Shown: positions 33,286-42,887, counted from the first letter of the stretch. The stretch is 64,000 bases of DNA from Halopolyspora algeriensis (GCF_003337235.1 NZ_QPJC01000004.1:186001-250000), one strand, 5' to 3'. Numbers and translations: made by a program. Notes: generated by a model not told the origin, from the sequence alone.

Positions 33286-34686
33286 TCAGCCGACCGCTCG
33301 TAGTGAGGTGAGCAGCCTGCTCGTCGAGTACCCGTCTTCGATCGGGACGATCTCGGTGCATCCGCCGTAGCGGCGGACGACCTCGCTCTCCGGAATCGCC
33401 ACGCCGCCGTAATCACCACCCTTGACCCACACATCGGGCCGCAGCTCGTCGAGCAGCGCTGCCGGGGAGCTCTCGTCGAACACGGCCACGGCATCGACCG
33501 GTTCGAGAGCCAGCAGCAGGCGCCTCCTGTCCTGTTCGCACACCACCGGACGGCCCGGCCCCTTGAGGTGCCGCACCGAAACATCGGAGTTCAGGCAGAC
33601 GACGAGAGCATCCCCCAGGGCGCGTGCGCGCTCGAGCAGCCGCACGTGCCCCGGGTGCAGCAGGTCGAAACACCCGCCCGTGGCCACCAGCCGCCCTCGC
33701 CGGCGGCGAACCCGCGCGGCGACGTCGAAAGCGTCGGTTCTCCCGGAATACGGCATCGGCTGCTGCCGGTCCGGGATCGCCGCCGCCAGCCTGCCCGCCC
33801 CGCCTCGGGCCACGAACCGGCCGGCCTCCTCGACCGCTGCTGCCACGGCTTCGGCACAACTCGCCCCGCGGGACATCGCCAGTGCCGCGGTGGCGGCGAA
33901 GCTGTCGCCGGCCCCGCAGGTATCCACGTCCACGTTCGGGTCCACCGGTGAGGCGGCAAACGTCTCCGTTCCGACGCCGGAGGCCAGGACGGCGCCCTCG
34001 GCCCCCAAGGTCACCGCGACCGCCCCGCAGCCCCACCGCTTCAGCAGTGCCTCGGCCGTGCCGGGCGGCGCGCTCGGCTGCTGCGCGAGCGCATCGAACC
34101 CGGCTGCTTCCGACCGGTTGGGGACCACCAGATCGGCGCGTGCCACCGGCTCGGCACCCCGGGGGTGCGGATCCCACACCAGCGGCACCGACGGGGGCAG
34201 GTCGCCGAGGGCGTGTCGCAGCGACGCGTTGTGCGTGGTGCCCCGGCCGTAGTCGGCCACCAGCACGGCGCCGGCATTCTGCAGGACAGCGCGCGCGTGT
34301 TCGCCGAGCGGCTCGTCGAGCACGGCTCCCTCGCCGGAGTCCATGCGAACCAGTGACTGGCCCGCCGCGCGCACCCGCGTCTTGCACGCCGTCGTTCCCC
34401 GGAAAGCCAGCGGCACCAGTTCCACCTGCTCGTCGAGCATCCCGGTCAGTGTCCGGCCGGCTTCGTCGTCGCCGATTCCGGCGACGAGGGTGACCTGCGT
34501 GCCCTCCTGTGCAGCCAGCAACGCCGCCAGACCCGCGCCACCGGGCCGGCTTCGTCGCGCCAGCACATCGATCACCGGGACCGGAGCGTCCGGGCACAAC
34601 CGCTCGGCGTGGCCGTCGACATCGACGTCGAGCAGCACGTCACCGACGATCACCAGCGGCGCGTGTCCGCTCGCCTCGCGCCTCAT
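33286..34686 (-). CDS. hldE: HldE-like bifunctional heptose-7-phosphate kinase / heptose-1-phosphate adenylyltransferase
   Basis: A 466-residue two-domain enzyme. The N-terminal PfkB/ribokinase-fold domain (about 1-310) includes DTCGAGDSFAATAALA near 253-268, the kinase anion hole and base. The C-terminal nucleotidyltransferase domain starts at about 335 with GGCFDLLHPGHVRLLERARA (the HxGH motif) and includes DGYSTSRLL at the end. This is the exact HldE layout: D-glycero-beta-D-manno-heptose 7-phosphate to the 1,7-bisphosphate, and after GmhB the 1-phosphate to ADP-heptose. The start overlaps the GmhA stop by four bases. Confidence 0.92.
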   Translation of the reverse strand: MRREASGHAPLVIVGDVLLDVDVDGHAERLCPDAPVPVIDVLARRSRPGGAGLAALLAAQEGTQVTLVAGIGDDEAGRTLTGMLDEQVELVPLAFRGTTACKTRVRAAGQSLVRMDSGEGAVLDEPLGEHARAVLQNAGAVLVADYGRGTTHNASLRHALGDLPPSVPLVWDPHPRGAEPVARADLVVPNRSEAAGFDALAQQPSAPPGTAEALLKRWGCGAVAVTLGAEGAVLASGVGTETFAASPVDPNVDVDTCGAGDSFAATAALAMSRGASCAEAVAAAVEEAGRFVARGGAGRLAAAIPDRQQPMPYSGRTDAFDVAARVRRRRGRLVATGGCFDLLHPGHVRLLERARALGDALVVCLNSDVSVRHLKGPGRPVVCEQDRRRLLLALEPVDAVAVFDESSPAALLDELRPDVWVKGGDYGGVAIPESEVVRRYGGCTEIVPIEDGYSTSRLLTSLRAVG

Positions 34687-35288
34687 CGAACAGCCTCCTC
34701 CCGCGAGGTCTCACCTGCCGCGGCCGCTCCGTGCGTTGCGGTCACTTCGTCGAACGCGGCACACAGCCCGTGGATCAGCGCCAGGTGGACTTCCTGAACC
34801 GTGGCCACACCGGGTGCGTCGATGACAACGGCATCGGTGCACACCGCAGCCAGGGTGTTCGGCCCCGGACCGGTCAGCGCCCAGGTGGTCATCCCGATCT
34901 CGTGGGCGGTCTTGGCCGCGGCGACGACGTTCTGGCTCCGCCCGCTGGTCGACAGGGCGACGAGGACGTCGCCCGCGCGACCGTGCGCCCGCACGCCACG
35001 CGCGAAGACGTCCTGCTCGCCGTAGTCGTTGAGGATCGCGGTGAACGCGGACGTGTCGGCATGCAGCGGGATGGCCGCATAGGGCTTGCGGTCCCGCAGG
35101 AAGCGGCCGGTGAACTCACCGGTGAGGTGCTGCGCCTCGGCGGCGCTGCCGCCATTGCCGCACACGAGCAACCGGCCGCCACCTTCCAGCACCGCAGCCA
35201 GATGCCCGGCCCATGCGTGCAGCGTCGGCGCCGCCGTTCGGGCTCTGCGTGCCGCACGCTCCAACGCTGTGAAGTGTTCTTCGATCAC
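34683..35288 (-). CDS. gmhA: GmhA-like sedoheptulose-7-phosphate isomerase (SIS domain)
   Basis: A 201-residue SIS-domain isomerase. VCGNGGSAAEAQHLTGEF at about 42-59 and ALSTSGRSQNV near 108 bind the sugar phosphate, and VQEVHLALIHG near 168 carries the conserved His of GmhA. It should convert sedoheptulose 7-phosphate to D-glycero-D-manno-heptose 7-phosphate, the first step of ADP-heptose synthesis. GTG at 35288 overlaps the GT4 stop (GTGA), and its own stop overlaps HldE (ATGA), so the two heptose enzymes are translationally coupled. Confidence 0.92.
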   Translation of the reverse strand: MIEEHFTALERAARRARTAAPTLHAWAGHLAAVLEGGGRLLVCGNGGSAAEAQHLTGEFTGRFLRDRKPYAAIPLHADTSAFTAILNDYGEQDVFARGVRAHGRAGDVLVALSTSGRSQNVVAAAKTAHEIGMTTWALTGPGPNTLAAVCTDAVVIDAPGVATVQEVHLALIHGLCAAFDEVTATHGAAAAGETSREEAVR

Positions 35289-36508
35289 GGCCTGCCTCCC
35301 GTCGACGCGGCCACCGACGCCCCGCTGTGCTCGAGGGCCCGCCGGTAGACCGATTCCGTCTCGCGGACGAGCCGGTCCCACCCGTACCGCGCCCGGACAT
35401 GACCGACCCCGGCCCTGCCCAGGTCGCAGCGCCAGCGGGGTCGGGCAAGCAGGGTGCGCAGCCGGCTCGCGAGGGTGTGGCTGTCCCGGGGCGGTACCAG
35501 CAGCCCGGTCTCACCGTCGATCACGGTGTCGAGATGACCACCCACGGCGGTCACGACCGGGGCCACCCCACACGCCATGGCTTCCAGCGGAACCGTGCCG
35601 AACGGCTCGTACCAGGGGGCACTGACCACCACGTCGGCCGATCGGTACATCGCCGGGGCATCGGAATGCGCGAGCTGGCCGGCGAAGTGGACCCGCTCGG
35701 CCACCCCGGCCTGCTCGGCAACGAAACGCAGCCGGGCGATTTCCGGGTCGGCGTCCCACGTCGAGCGTTCCGGCCCGCCCGCGATGACCAGTTCCGCATC
35801 GGCAACACCCGCGAGCGCGGCGATGGTGGTGTCGACACCCTTGCGTTCCACGAGCCGCCCGATGCTGAGGATTCGGGGCCGCTCGGTGCGGTCGGCGACG
35901 GTGCCGGTGGGAACGAACTTGGTGAGATCGATCCCGCAGGGCACCACGGCGGTGTGTTCGGGCGCGACTCCCATTTCGGTGAGCTCGACCACCTCGTCCG
36001 AGCACGTGGCCACCACGAAATCGGCGTTGCGGGCCAGCTCGGCCTCGATCCGCTCGCGTTGCGGCGGGCTCGTGTCCTTGTGGCCCTGGTGCCTGCGCTT
36101 GACCCGGCCCAGAGCGTGAAAGGTCTGCAACATCGGCACGTCGAGCCCGGCGATACCGCGCCGCGCGGCCACACCGCTCATCCAGAAGTGAGCGTGGACC
36201 ACATCGGGGCGCTGCGTGCGCCATCGGACGGCCAGGTGGTCGCCGAACTCCGTCATGTACGGCAGGAGGTCGTCCTTGGGGATCGCCTGCGGCGGTCCCG
36301 CGGGCACGTGCTCGACCGTGACCCCCGGCGAGACCCGGACCGTGTCCGGAAGGTCCGCCGAATCCCGCCGGGTGTGCACGACCACCTGGTGCCCTCTCCG
36401 GGCGAGCCCGTTGGCCAGTTCGGCGACGTGGACGTTCTGCCCACCCGCATCGGCTCCCCCCAACGCCGCGAGCGGACTCGCGTGCTCGGAGACCATGTCG
36501 ATTCTCAT
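35285..36508 (-). CDS. Glycosyltransferase family 4 (sucrose-phosphate-synthase/MshA-like)
   Basis: A 407-residue GT-B retaining glycosyltransferase. MVSEHASPLAALGGADAGGQ is the N-terminal glycine-rich acceptor loop typical of the MshA/sucrose-synthase-like group, VVHAHFWMSG follows, and the donor site shows in APWYEPFGTVPLEAMACG (the E-x7-E motif). ATG at 36508 overlaps the stop of the next upstream gene. It is probably cytosolic and adds one sugar of the glycan built by this operon; the donor is not determinable. Confidence 0.9.
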   Translation of the reverse strand: MRIDMVSEHASPLAALGGADAGGQNVHVAELANGLARRGHQVVVHTRRDSADLPDTVRVSPGVTVEHVPAGPPQAIPKDDLLPYMTEFGDHLAVRWRTQRPDVVHAHFWMSGVAARRGIAGLDVPMLQTFHALGRVKRRHQGHKDTSPPQRERIEAELARNADFVVATCSDEVVELTEMGVAPEHTAVVPCGIDLTKFVPTGTVADRTERPRILSIGRLVERKGVDTTIAALAGVADAELVIAGGPERSTWDADPEIARLRFVAEQAGVAERVHFAGQLAHSDAPAMYRSADVVVSAPWYEPFGTVPLEAMACGVAPVVTAVGGHLDTVIDGETGLLVPPRDSHTLASRLRTLLARPRWRCDLGRAGVGHVRARYGWDRLVRETESVYRRALEHSGASVAASTGGRP

Positions 36509-37470
36509 CCGGTCACCTCCTGCAACAGTCCGTCCCACGCGGCGAGAAACCGTTCCAGCGAGTACTTCTCCCGCGCCGCGGCGCGAGCGGCCCGTCCCGC
36601 CTGCTCGGCTCTGTGGGCGTCGCCCAGGAATTCCCGGACGGCGTGGGTGAGTACATCCGGCCGTGTCGACACGACACCGGCCTCGGCGGGGACCGCCTCG
36701 ATCGCTTCGGTCGCGGCCAGAGCGACCACCGGCATGCCGAGGTGCATCGCCTCCACCAGGGACAGGCCCAGCGATGTCCACCGGAACGGGTGCAGGTAGA
36801 CCCGCCGCCGGGCCAGCTCGGCGTGCATCCGTTGCTGCGGCAGATCCTCGTGCACCGTGAGCCGGTCCCGGGCGATGCCGAGCCATTCCGGCAGCTCGCC
36901 CACCCGCATTCCGTAGACGTCCAGCGGGGTGACCGGTGCGAACGAGGGCAACAGGTCGGTCCCCGCGATGCGCGCGCGGCGCACCGGCTCGTTGATCACC
37001 ACACCGGCGCGTTCGAGCTCTCCGGTGTAGTGGTGTCCCGGATCGACGATTCCGTGCTCGATCACCGTGGTCGGCGCCCGGCCGCAATCCCAGAACACCG
37101 CGTTGAAGTGTGTGACGTGGACGATGGGGATATCGCTGCGCTCGGCCAGCGGATGTCGTGTGCTCGCCACCTCGCCACGCGGGGTGTCGTGCTCGACGAA
37201 CACCGCGGGCACGTCGATACCGGGGCGGCGACCGAGCCATTTCTCGGTCAACTCCATCTCGTGCGGCCGCTGCAGGACGACGACATCGACGTCGGTGCTA
37301 CGCAGCTCGTCGGCGGTGACCTCGACGGCATTGTCGGGCCAGGGATACGTCCGGGCACGGCCCCGCCCGTCGGCGTCCCGGTTCGGTGTGACCGGCACCA
37401 GGTACGTGTGATCGCCGTGCACGAAAGCGGTGCTCCACGCACCGTGGACATGCCAGACCAGGATCCTCAT
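36505..37470 (-). CDS. Glycosyltransferase family 4-like
   Basis: A 321-residue GT-B-type protein opening MRILVWHVHGAWSTAFVHG. It has VFVEHDTPRGEV in the N-terminal domain and HPFRWTSLGLSLVEAMHLG with the donor-site Glu pair in the C-terminal domain. The family match is looser than for the neighbouring GT4, but the second motif is convincing. Four-base overlaps join it to the GT4 downstream and the GT9 upstream. The sugar is unknown. Confidence 0.85.
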   Translation of the reverse strand: MRILVWHVHGAWSTAFVHGDHTYLVPVTPNRDADGRGRARTYPWPDNAVEVTADELRSTDVDVVVLQRPHEMELTEKWLGRRPGIDVPAVFVEHDTPRGEVASTRHPLAERSDIPIVHVTHFNAVFWDCGRAPTTVIEHGIVDPGHHYTGELERAGVVINEPVRRARIAGTDLLPSFAPVTPLDVYGMRVGELPEWLGIARDRLTVHEDLPQQRMHAELARRRVYLHPFRWTSLGLSLVEAMHLGMPVVALAATEAIEAVPAEAGVVSTRPDVLTHAVREFLGDAHRAEQAGRAARAAAREKYSLERFLAAWDGLLQEVTG

Positions 37471-38483
37471 GCCACCGCCCCCGTCATCGCTTCGACCGCC
37501 TCGACGACGTCGTCGGCGCCCACTTCGGACAGGCAGGGGTGACCGGGCACGGGGCACACCCTCGCGCGAGTGTCCCGGCACGGTGCCTGTTGATCGCCGA
37601 GCAGGGTCGTCGCCACGCCGTAGGGCGCCCAGCGCGCGGCGCGCACCACGGGTGCGAACAGGGACACCACCGGGGTGCCCACCGCTGCGGCGAGGTGGGC
37701 CGGCCCCGTGTTGGGGGCCACGACCACACAGGCACGGTCGAGTACCGCGGCCAGTTCGGCCAGCCCGGTACGGCCACCGAGATCGGTCGCCACGTTGCCT
37801 GCCACCCGCTCGGTCAGCGCGGACTCGCCCGAGGCGCCGGTGACGACCACGCGGTATCCCTCCGCGGCCAGCGACCGCACCGCGGCGGCGCACCGATCGG
37901 GCGGCCACTCCCGTGCCGGCACGGAAGCGCCGGGGTGCACCACGACATATCCGGGATCGCCGACCTTGTCCGCGACGTCCGGCAGGGGCCTGCGGAGGGC
38001 CAGCCGTCCCGTGTCCGACTCCGGCAGCGTGAAACCCGCCGCGCGAGCCAGCGACAGCGCCCGTTCCGGCTCCGGAGGGTCACCGTCCACTGTGTGCCGC
38101 AGGTCCAGCAACGATCCCGGGTAGTCCTCGCTGATCGCGCCGATCCAGTCGACCCCGGCCATGCGCAGCAGCAGCGCCAGCGGCAACGCGGACTGATGGA
38201 ACGAGGTGAACACCAGGGCCCGGCTCGGTCCGACCGCGCGGATGCGGTCGACGAACTCGAGCATCTCGGCCCGCTCCACGGGCCGCGGTTCCGGGTCGAT
38301 CCATGGGGCCGACCACTCGATGACACTGTCCACACCGGGCAGCAGCTCGGCCGCCGCACGTCCTCGGGGGCCCGCGAGCATCACGACCGAATCGGCTCCG
38401 TCGGCCACCGCGCGCACCGCCGGGCCCGCCAGGAGCACGTCGCCGACATTGTCCAGCCGCACCACCAGAACCGTCTCGCTCAT
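37467..38483 (-). CDS. Glycosyltransferase family 9 (heptosyltransferase-like), second copy
   Basis: A 338-residue GT9 protein. VVRLDNVGDVLLAGPAVRAV at the start, VVVHPGASVPAREWPPDRC in the middle, and VAPNTGPAHLAAAVGTPVVSLF with the family's donor motif are clear. A Cys-rich C-terminal patch (APCRDTRARVCPVPGHPC) is common in GT9 proteins. It is only loosely similar to the GT9 at 31604, so the two probably add different residues. ATGA overlaps on both sides. Confidence 0.9.
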   Translation of the reverse strand: MSETVLVVRLDNVGDVLLAGPAVRAVADGADSVVMLAGPRGRAAAELLPGVDSVIEWSAPWIDPEPRPVERAEMLEFVDRIRAVGPSRALVFTSFHQSALPLALLLRMAGVDWIGAISEDYPGSLLDLRHTVDGDPPEPERALSLARAAGFTLPESDTGRLALRRPLPDVADKVGDPGYVVVHPGASVPAREWPPDRCAAAVRSLAAEGYRVVVTGASGESALTERVAGNVATDLGGRTGLAELAAVLDRACVVVAPNTGPAHLAAAVGTPVVSLFAPVVRAARWAPYGVATTLLGDQQAPCRDTRARVCPVPGHPCLSEVGADDVVEAVEAMTGAVA

Positions 38484-39994
38484 CGCGGGACCTCCTCCAG
38501 AACCCGCCGCACCGCGTACGTGACCGTCTGCGCCACCTCGGCCACCCGGTCCGCGCTGCGGACTTCCTCCGGAAGCGTGCGGTGGGTCGGCACCAGAATC
38601 GCGCGGGCGCCCGCCGCGATCGCGGCCTGCACGTCGGCCCCGGTGTCGCCGATGACCACGCAGGAGCCGGCGGGAACGCCGAGGGCGCGCGCCGCCCGCG
38701 TGATCAGCCCGGGAGCGGGCTTGCGGCACGCGCATCCGTCGTCCTCGCCGTGCACGCACACCTGCCAGGTACCGAACGGCCCCAGATGCCGTTCGACCTC
38801 GTCGTTGACGGTGCGCAGCTGGTGCTCGTCGATCAGTCCGCGAGCCACTCCGGACTGGTTGCTGACCACACCGATCGCGATCCCGCGGTTGCGCAAGGTC
38901 TCCAATGCCTCGCGCACGCCGGCGATCGGACGCACCCGCCGTGGATCACCGTTGTAGGGGACGTCGTGAATGAGGGTGTCGTCCCGATCGAACAGCACCG
39001 CCGCCGGAGCGCCGTGCCGCCCGCGCTTCCGCCCCGAGCGGCTGCGCCACTCACCGCGAGCCCGGTGCCAGCACGCCACGGGTGGAATGAGGGCACTGGT
39101 GACGAGCATCCTGGCGGTCTCCATCGGTGTGCGTGGTCCGGGGGCGATACGTCGCCAGGCGAACTCGGCGGTCAACGCCAGCCACACTGCCGCGCCCGCC
39201 GCGGCGACCGGTCGCCACGTCGGTCGTCCGGCTCCGGCCGTGCTCACCAGCGCGGCGGCCGTCGTGGCCGCGTGCCGCCCGATACGGCCCGGTCCCTCCC
39301 CCGCACGCCGGCGCCAATTCCTGCCGTACTTGCGGCGCATCACGGCGTTGTCGGCATTGCCCGCCTGGGCACGAACACTGGCGAAGAACCCGTCGGCCCG
39401 GACCGGGTGGAAGGTGTTCCTCGAGCCGCTTGTCAGCTGGTAACCCAGCATCCGCACGCGCAGCGCCAGATCGGCGTCCTCCCGGTAGGCGCGCGGGAAT
39501 TCCTCGTCGAATCCGCCCAGCAGGGCCAGCACGTCCCGCCGGTAGGCCATGTCCGCGGTGATCCACCATGCCTGCGCCAGCCCCGCGGTGCCGCGTTCGA
39601 GATCGGTCGGCGCGCGATCGTGCGGCAGCGGGACGACGATCTTTCCCTGGCACCCGGCGGTCTCCTCGTCGACCTCGGCCAGGTCCCGCTGCAAGGCCCG
39701 GGACCATCCCGCCGCGGGCACGACATCGTCATCGAGAAAGACCACCCACGGCGTGGTGGCCTGCTGCCAGCCGACATTGCGCGCTCCGGCCGGTCCCCGG
39801 CCACCGGAGAGCACGACTCGTGTCGGGACCGTGCCGGACGGCACCGGCAGGGCAGCATCCGCACCGGGGCGGTCGTCGACCACGACGATCTCCTGCGGCG
39901 CCGGTGTGGTCTCCAGTGCCGCCAGCAGCGCGCCGAGACTGGCGCGCCCCGTGGTGGGGACCACGACCGTGTAAGCGATACAGCCGGTACTCAT
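38480..39994 (-). CDS. Fusion: family 2 glycosyltransferase + HAD-IIIA (GmhB-like) phosphatase
   Basis: A 504-residue fusion. Residues 1 to about 300 form a GT2 domain (VVVPTTGRASLGALLAAL, then FLDDDVVPAAGW with the DDD motif near 86, and AYREDADLALRVRMLG). From about 325 a HAD-IIIA phosphatase follows: LFDRDDTLIHDVPYNGDP (nucleophile Asp), VVSNQSGVARGLI, a Cys/His zinc knuckle CVHGEDDGCACRKPAPG as in GmhB, and VIGDTGADVQAA. GmhB dephosphorylates heptose 1,7-bisphosphate, the step missing between the two HldE reactions, so the fusion completes the ADP-heptose route. ATGA overlaps join it to its neighbours. Confidence 0.92.
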   Translation of the reverse strand: MSTGCIAYTVVVPTTGRASLGALLAALETTPAPQEIVVVDDRPGADAALPVPSGTVPTRVVLSGGRGPAGARNVGWQQATTPWVVFLDDDVVPAAGWSRALQRDLAEVDEETAGCQGKIVVPLPHDRAPTDLERGTAGLAQAWWITADMAYRRDVLALLGGFDEEFPRAYREDADLALRVRMLGYQLTSGSRNTFHPVRADGFFASVRAQAGNADNAVMRRKYGRNWRRRAGEGPGRIGRHAATTAAALVSTAGAGRPTWRPVAAAGAAVWLALTAEFAWRRIAPGPRTPMETARMLVTSALIPPVACWHRARGEWRSRSGRKRGRHGAPAAVLFDRDDTLIHDVPYNGDPRRVRPIAGVREALETLRNRGIAIGVVSNQSGVARGLIDEHQLRTVNDEVERHLGPFGTWQVCVHGEDDGCACRKPAPGLITRAARALGVPAGSCVVIGDTGADVQAAIAAGARAILVPTHRTLPEEVRSADRVAEVAQTVTYAVRRVLEEVPR

Positions 39995-41625
39995 GCCGCA
40001 CTCCCCGGCCTGCGTACGACGAACGGGCCGAGCACGAGAACGTCGATGGGCGAGGATCCGAAGCATTCGAGCGCGTCGGTCGGATCGTCGACCATGGGTC
40101 TGCCCGCGGTGTTGAAGCTCGTGTTGATCACGGCCGGGATCCCCGTTTCGGCGGCGAACGCGTCGAGCATCCGCGCCTGCAGAGGTTCGGCCGCCCGGTC
40201 CACGGTCTGAATCCGGGCCGTTCCGTCCACATGCACCACCGCAGGAATGCGTTCCTGCCACAGCGGATCCACGTCGTGCACGAACAGCATGTACGGGCTC
40301 GGCAATGGTCCCCGGCCGAAGATCTCCCCGGCCCGTTCGGACAGCACCATCGGTGCCACGGGACGGAACTGCTCCCGTCCCTTGACCTCGTTGAGGCGCT
40401 CGACGTTGCCCGCGTGGCCGGGATGGGCCAGCAGGGATCGGTGCCCGAGTGCGCGCGGGCCGAACTCGCTGCGTCCCTGGAACCAGCCCACGATCTCGTT
40501 GCGGGCCACCGCCTCGGCGGCCTCCCGGGCCACATCGGCCGGCCTCTCGTAGGGAATGTGGGCGGCATCGAGCCGGGCGGCGATCTCGGCATCGTCGAAT
40601 CCCCGCCCGAGGTCCGCCCCCGGCATAGGACGGATGTGCTCCCCGTGCTCGGCGGCCAGGTGCAGCGCACCTCCCAGCGCCGTGCCCGCGTCACCCGCCG
40701 CGGGCTGGACCCACACCTCGTCGAAGGGACCCTCCTCGGCGAGCCGGGTATTGGCCACGCAGTTCAACGCGATTCCGCCGGCCAGCGTCAACCGCCGCCT
40801 GCCGGTCTGGCGGTGCAACCATCCCGCCAGTTCGAGCAGTACTTCCTCCAGTCGCGCCTGGACACTGGCGGCGAGTTCGGCGTGCTCGTCGAGCAACTCC
40901 CCGTCGGGCGCGCGGCGCGGAGCCCATCGGGACCAGTCGATCGCGGCGAGCTCGAAACCGCCGGCATCGCTGCGTATCAGCTCGGTGAAGTCCGGCAGGA
41001 AGCTCGGCTTCGCATAGGACGCCAGCGCCATCACCTTGTACTCGTCGCTGGAACGGTGGAAACCGAGGTGCTCGGTCAGTTCCTCGTACATCAGCCCGAG
41101 CGAGTGCGGGAGCCGCTGGCTCGCCAGCACGTGCAGCCGGCCGTCGCGGTACTCGCCCGCCAGCGCCGAGGTGCACTCGCCACGCCCGTCCGCGGTGAGC
41201 ACGGCCGAGTCACCGAACGGGGCGGCAAGACCGGCCGAGGCGGCGTGGGCGACGTGGTGCGGAACGAATCGCACCCTGTCCGGGTCCAGCCCCGGCAATG
41301 CCGTCTTCAGAAACTGCGGCGCGCGAGAGGCGTACTTGGTGCGCAGTTCCTCCCAACCGGGATCGAGCCCCTCCAGGTCGTGGTCGACGAGTTCGGGGTC
41401 GTAGGAGTAGGCGACCGCGTCCAGGTCCTCGGGCCGTATCCCGGCCTGCTGCAGGCACCAGCGGGCGGCCTTGTCGGGGAGTTCCCAGGCCGAGAAGGGG
41501 ACCGGGCTCTTGCCGTGCTTGCGCCGACTGAATCGTTCCTCTTCGGCCGCGGCGACCACTTCGCCGTCGGTGACGACAGCGGCGGCCGGATCGTGGAATA
41601 CCGCGTTGATACCGAGGATGTGCAC
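39991..41625 (-). CDS. O-carbamoyltransferase (NodU/CmcH/TobZ family)
   Basis: A 544-residue enzyme transferring a carbamoyl group from carbamoyl phosphate (via carbamoyl-AMP) to a hydroxyl. The opening MHILGINAVFHDPAAAVV, FVPHHVAHAASAGLA (metal-binding His pair, near 120-133) and the C-terminal FGPRALGHRSLLAHPGHAG are family hallmarks. Homologues decorate Nod factors, antibiotics and heptose-like sugars. GTG at 41625 has GGGAGG upstream. It is the first gene of the tightly coupled block, 140 bases after the decarboxylase gene, and probably carbamoylates the glycan or its sugar precursor. Confidence 0.93.
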   Translation of the reverse strand: MHILGINAVFHDPAAAVVTDGEVVAAAEEERFSRRKHGKSPVPFSAWELPDKAARWCLQQAGIRPEDLDAVAYSYDPELVDHDLEGLDPGWEELRTKYASRAPQFLKTALPGLDPDRVRFVPHHVAHAASAGLAAPFGDSAVLTADGRGECTSALAGEYRDGRLHVLASQRLPHSLGLMYEELTEHLGFHRSSDEYKVMALASYAKPSFLPDFTELIRSDAGGFELAAIDWSRWAPRRAPDGELLDEHAELAASVQARLEEVLLELAGWLHRQTGRRRLTLAGGIALNCVANTRLAEEGPFDEVWVQPAAGDAGTALGGALHLAAEHGEHIRPMPGADLGRGFDDAEIAARLDAAHIPYERPADVAREAAEAVARNEIVGWFQGRSEFGPRALGHRSLLAHPGHAGNVERLNEVKGREQFRPVAPMVLSERAGEIFGRGPLPSPYMLFVHDVDPLWQERIPAVVHVDGTARIQTVDRAAEPLQARMLDAFAAETGIPAVINTSFNTAGRPMVDDPTDALECFGSSPIDVLVLGPFVVRRPGSAA

Positions 41626-41766
41626 GAGGCGCCTCCCGTAGAGCCGATGCTGCGTTCCCGAGGAGGCCGTGTTGGGCCGCTTCGGTACGGAACTGCTTCC
41701 ATACCGCTACCCTGCGAAGCGACGTCTTCAAACCATGCGGACCGAACGAGGGGCCCACCAGGGCGT

Positions 41767-42762
41767 TCATGCCCTGCTCGAGGGCAGTCGAACACGGTCC
41801 GAAGCGGTGTCGACCCCCAGGAGCTCGGCGAACCAGTGGAGGGTGTGCAGCAGGCCCTCGTGCATGCCGATTTCCGGCTGCCATCCGAGTTGCTCTTCGG
41901 CGGCGGTGATGTCCGGGCAGCGCCGCCGGGGATCATCGGCGGCCCCGGCGACGAATTCGATCGGGGCCGTGCCGCCCGCCAGATCGCGGATCGTCTCCGC
42001 GAGATACAGCACCGAGTACTCCTGCGGGTTGCCGATGTTGAGCGGCCCCTCGCACCCGGAATCGGCGAGTGCCAGCAGGCCGCGCACGGTATCGGAGGCA
42101 TAGCACACCGACCGGGTCTGCCTGCCCGAACCGGCCACCGTCAGCGGCTTGCCGCGAAGAGCTTGGCAGACGAACGTGGGCACCATCCGGCCGTCGTCCG
42201 GCTGCATGCGTGGGCCGTAGGAGTTGAAGATCCGGGCGATGCCGGCGCGTGTCCCCCGCTCACGGCGATAGGCGCAGGTCAGTGCTTCGGCGTATCGTTT
42301 CGCCTCGTCGTAGACCGAGCGGGGGCCGATCGGATTGACATTGCCCCAGTAGCTCTCCCGCTGCGGGTGTTCCAGCGGATCGCCGTAGACCTCGCTGGTG
42401 GAAGCCAGCAGGAACCGCGCCTCCTTCTCGGTGGCCAGTTCCAGCGCCTGCATGCAGCCCTGCCCGCCGACCAGCATCGTCTCGATCGGCAGCCGCTGGT
42501 AGTCCTTCGGGGAAGCAGGCGAGGCCAGGTGCACGACGAGGTCCACATCGCCGGTCACGGGCAGCGGCCGGGTGACATCGCATTCCACCAGCCGGAACCG
42601 AGAATCCGTGGCACACTCTCGGACGTTGCGACTGCTGCCGGTGACGAAATTGTCCAAGCACAGGACTTCGGTGCCGCGTGACACGAGTTGCTCGCAGAGG
42701 TGAGAGCCCAGAAAGCCCGCCCCTCCTGTCACGACAGCACGCTGAAAACCGCTGCGCACCAT
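41767..42762 (-). CDS. UDP-glucuronate decarboxylase-like NAD-dependent epimerase/dehydratase
   Basis: A 331-residue extended SDR. VTGGAGFLGSHLCEQLV is the NAD loop, HLASPASPKDYQ and GNVNPIGPRSVYDEAKRYAE (Tyr-x3-Lys near 150) are characteristic of UXS enzymes that make UDP-xylose from UDP-glucuronate. With the UDP-glucose dehydrogenase at 29425 the two-step route UDP-glucose to UDP-xylose is complete in this locus. ATG at 42762 has GAGGGG upstream. dTDP-glucose dehydratases share the fold but lack the ASPASP motif. Confidence 0.9.
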   Translation of the reverse strand: MVRSGFQRAVVTGGAGFLGSHLCEQLVSRGTEVLCLDNFVTGSSRNVRECATDSRFRLVECDVTRPLPVTGDVDLVVHLASPASPKDYQRLPIETMLVGGQGCMQALELATEKEARFLLASTSEVYGDPLEHPQRESYWGNVNPIGPRSVYDEAKRYAEALTCAYRRERGTRAGIARIFNSYGPRMQPDDGRMVPTFVCQALRGKPLTVAGSGRQTRSVCYASDTVRGLLALADSGCEGPLNIGNPQEYSVLYLAETIRDLAGGTAPIEFVAGAADDPRRRCPDITAAEEQLGWQPEIGMHEGLLHTLHWFAELLGVDTASDRVRLPSSRA

Positions 42763-42801
42763 CGAATTCCCCTCGCCGTTGCCAACTGCCTCGCCCGTTT
42801 A

Positions 42802-42811
42802 CCCACGTGGG
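42802..42811. promoter_or_regulatory. Perfect 10-base palindrome in divergent promoter gap
   Basis: CCCACGTGGG lies between the divergent UDP-glucuronate decarboxylase and pyruvyltransferase-like genes. It may be a regulator site for the whole glycan locus; short GC palindromes also arise by chance. Confidence 0.3.
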
Positions 42812-42887
42812 AGATGTGACAAACCACAGGCGTCGAGGCATCGGGAACCGGGTGACTCGAGACGAACACCAGGACGGGAGGTGAGCT

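Noticed and set aside
39568-42681. A 1037-codon plus-strand open frame across the glycan operon
   Set aside because: It is antisense to the GT2-HAD fusion, carbamoyltransferase and decarboxylase; no ribosome site or motifs.
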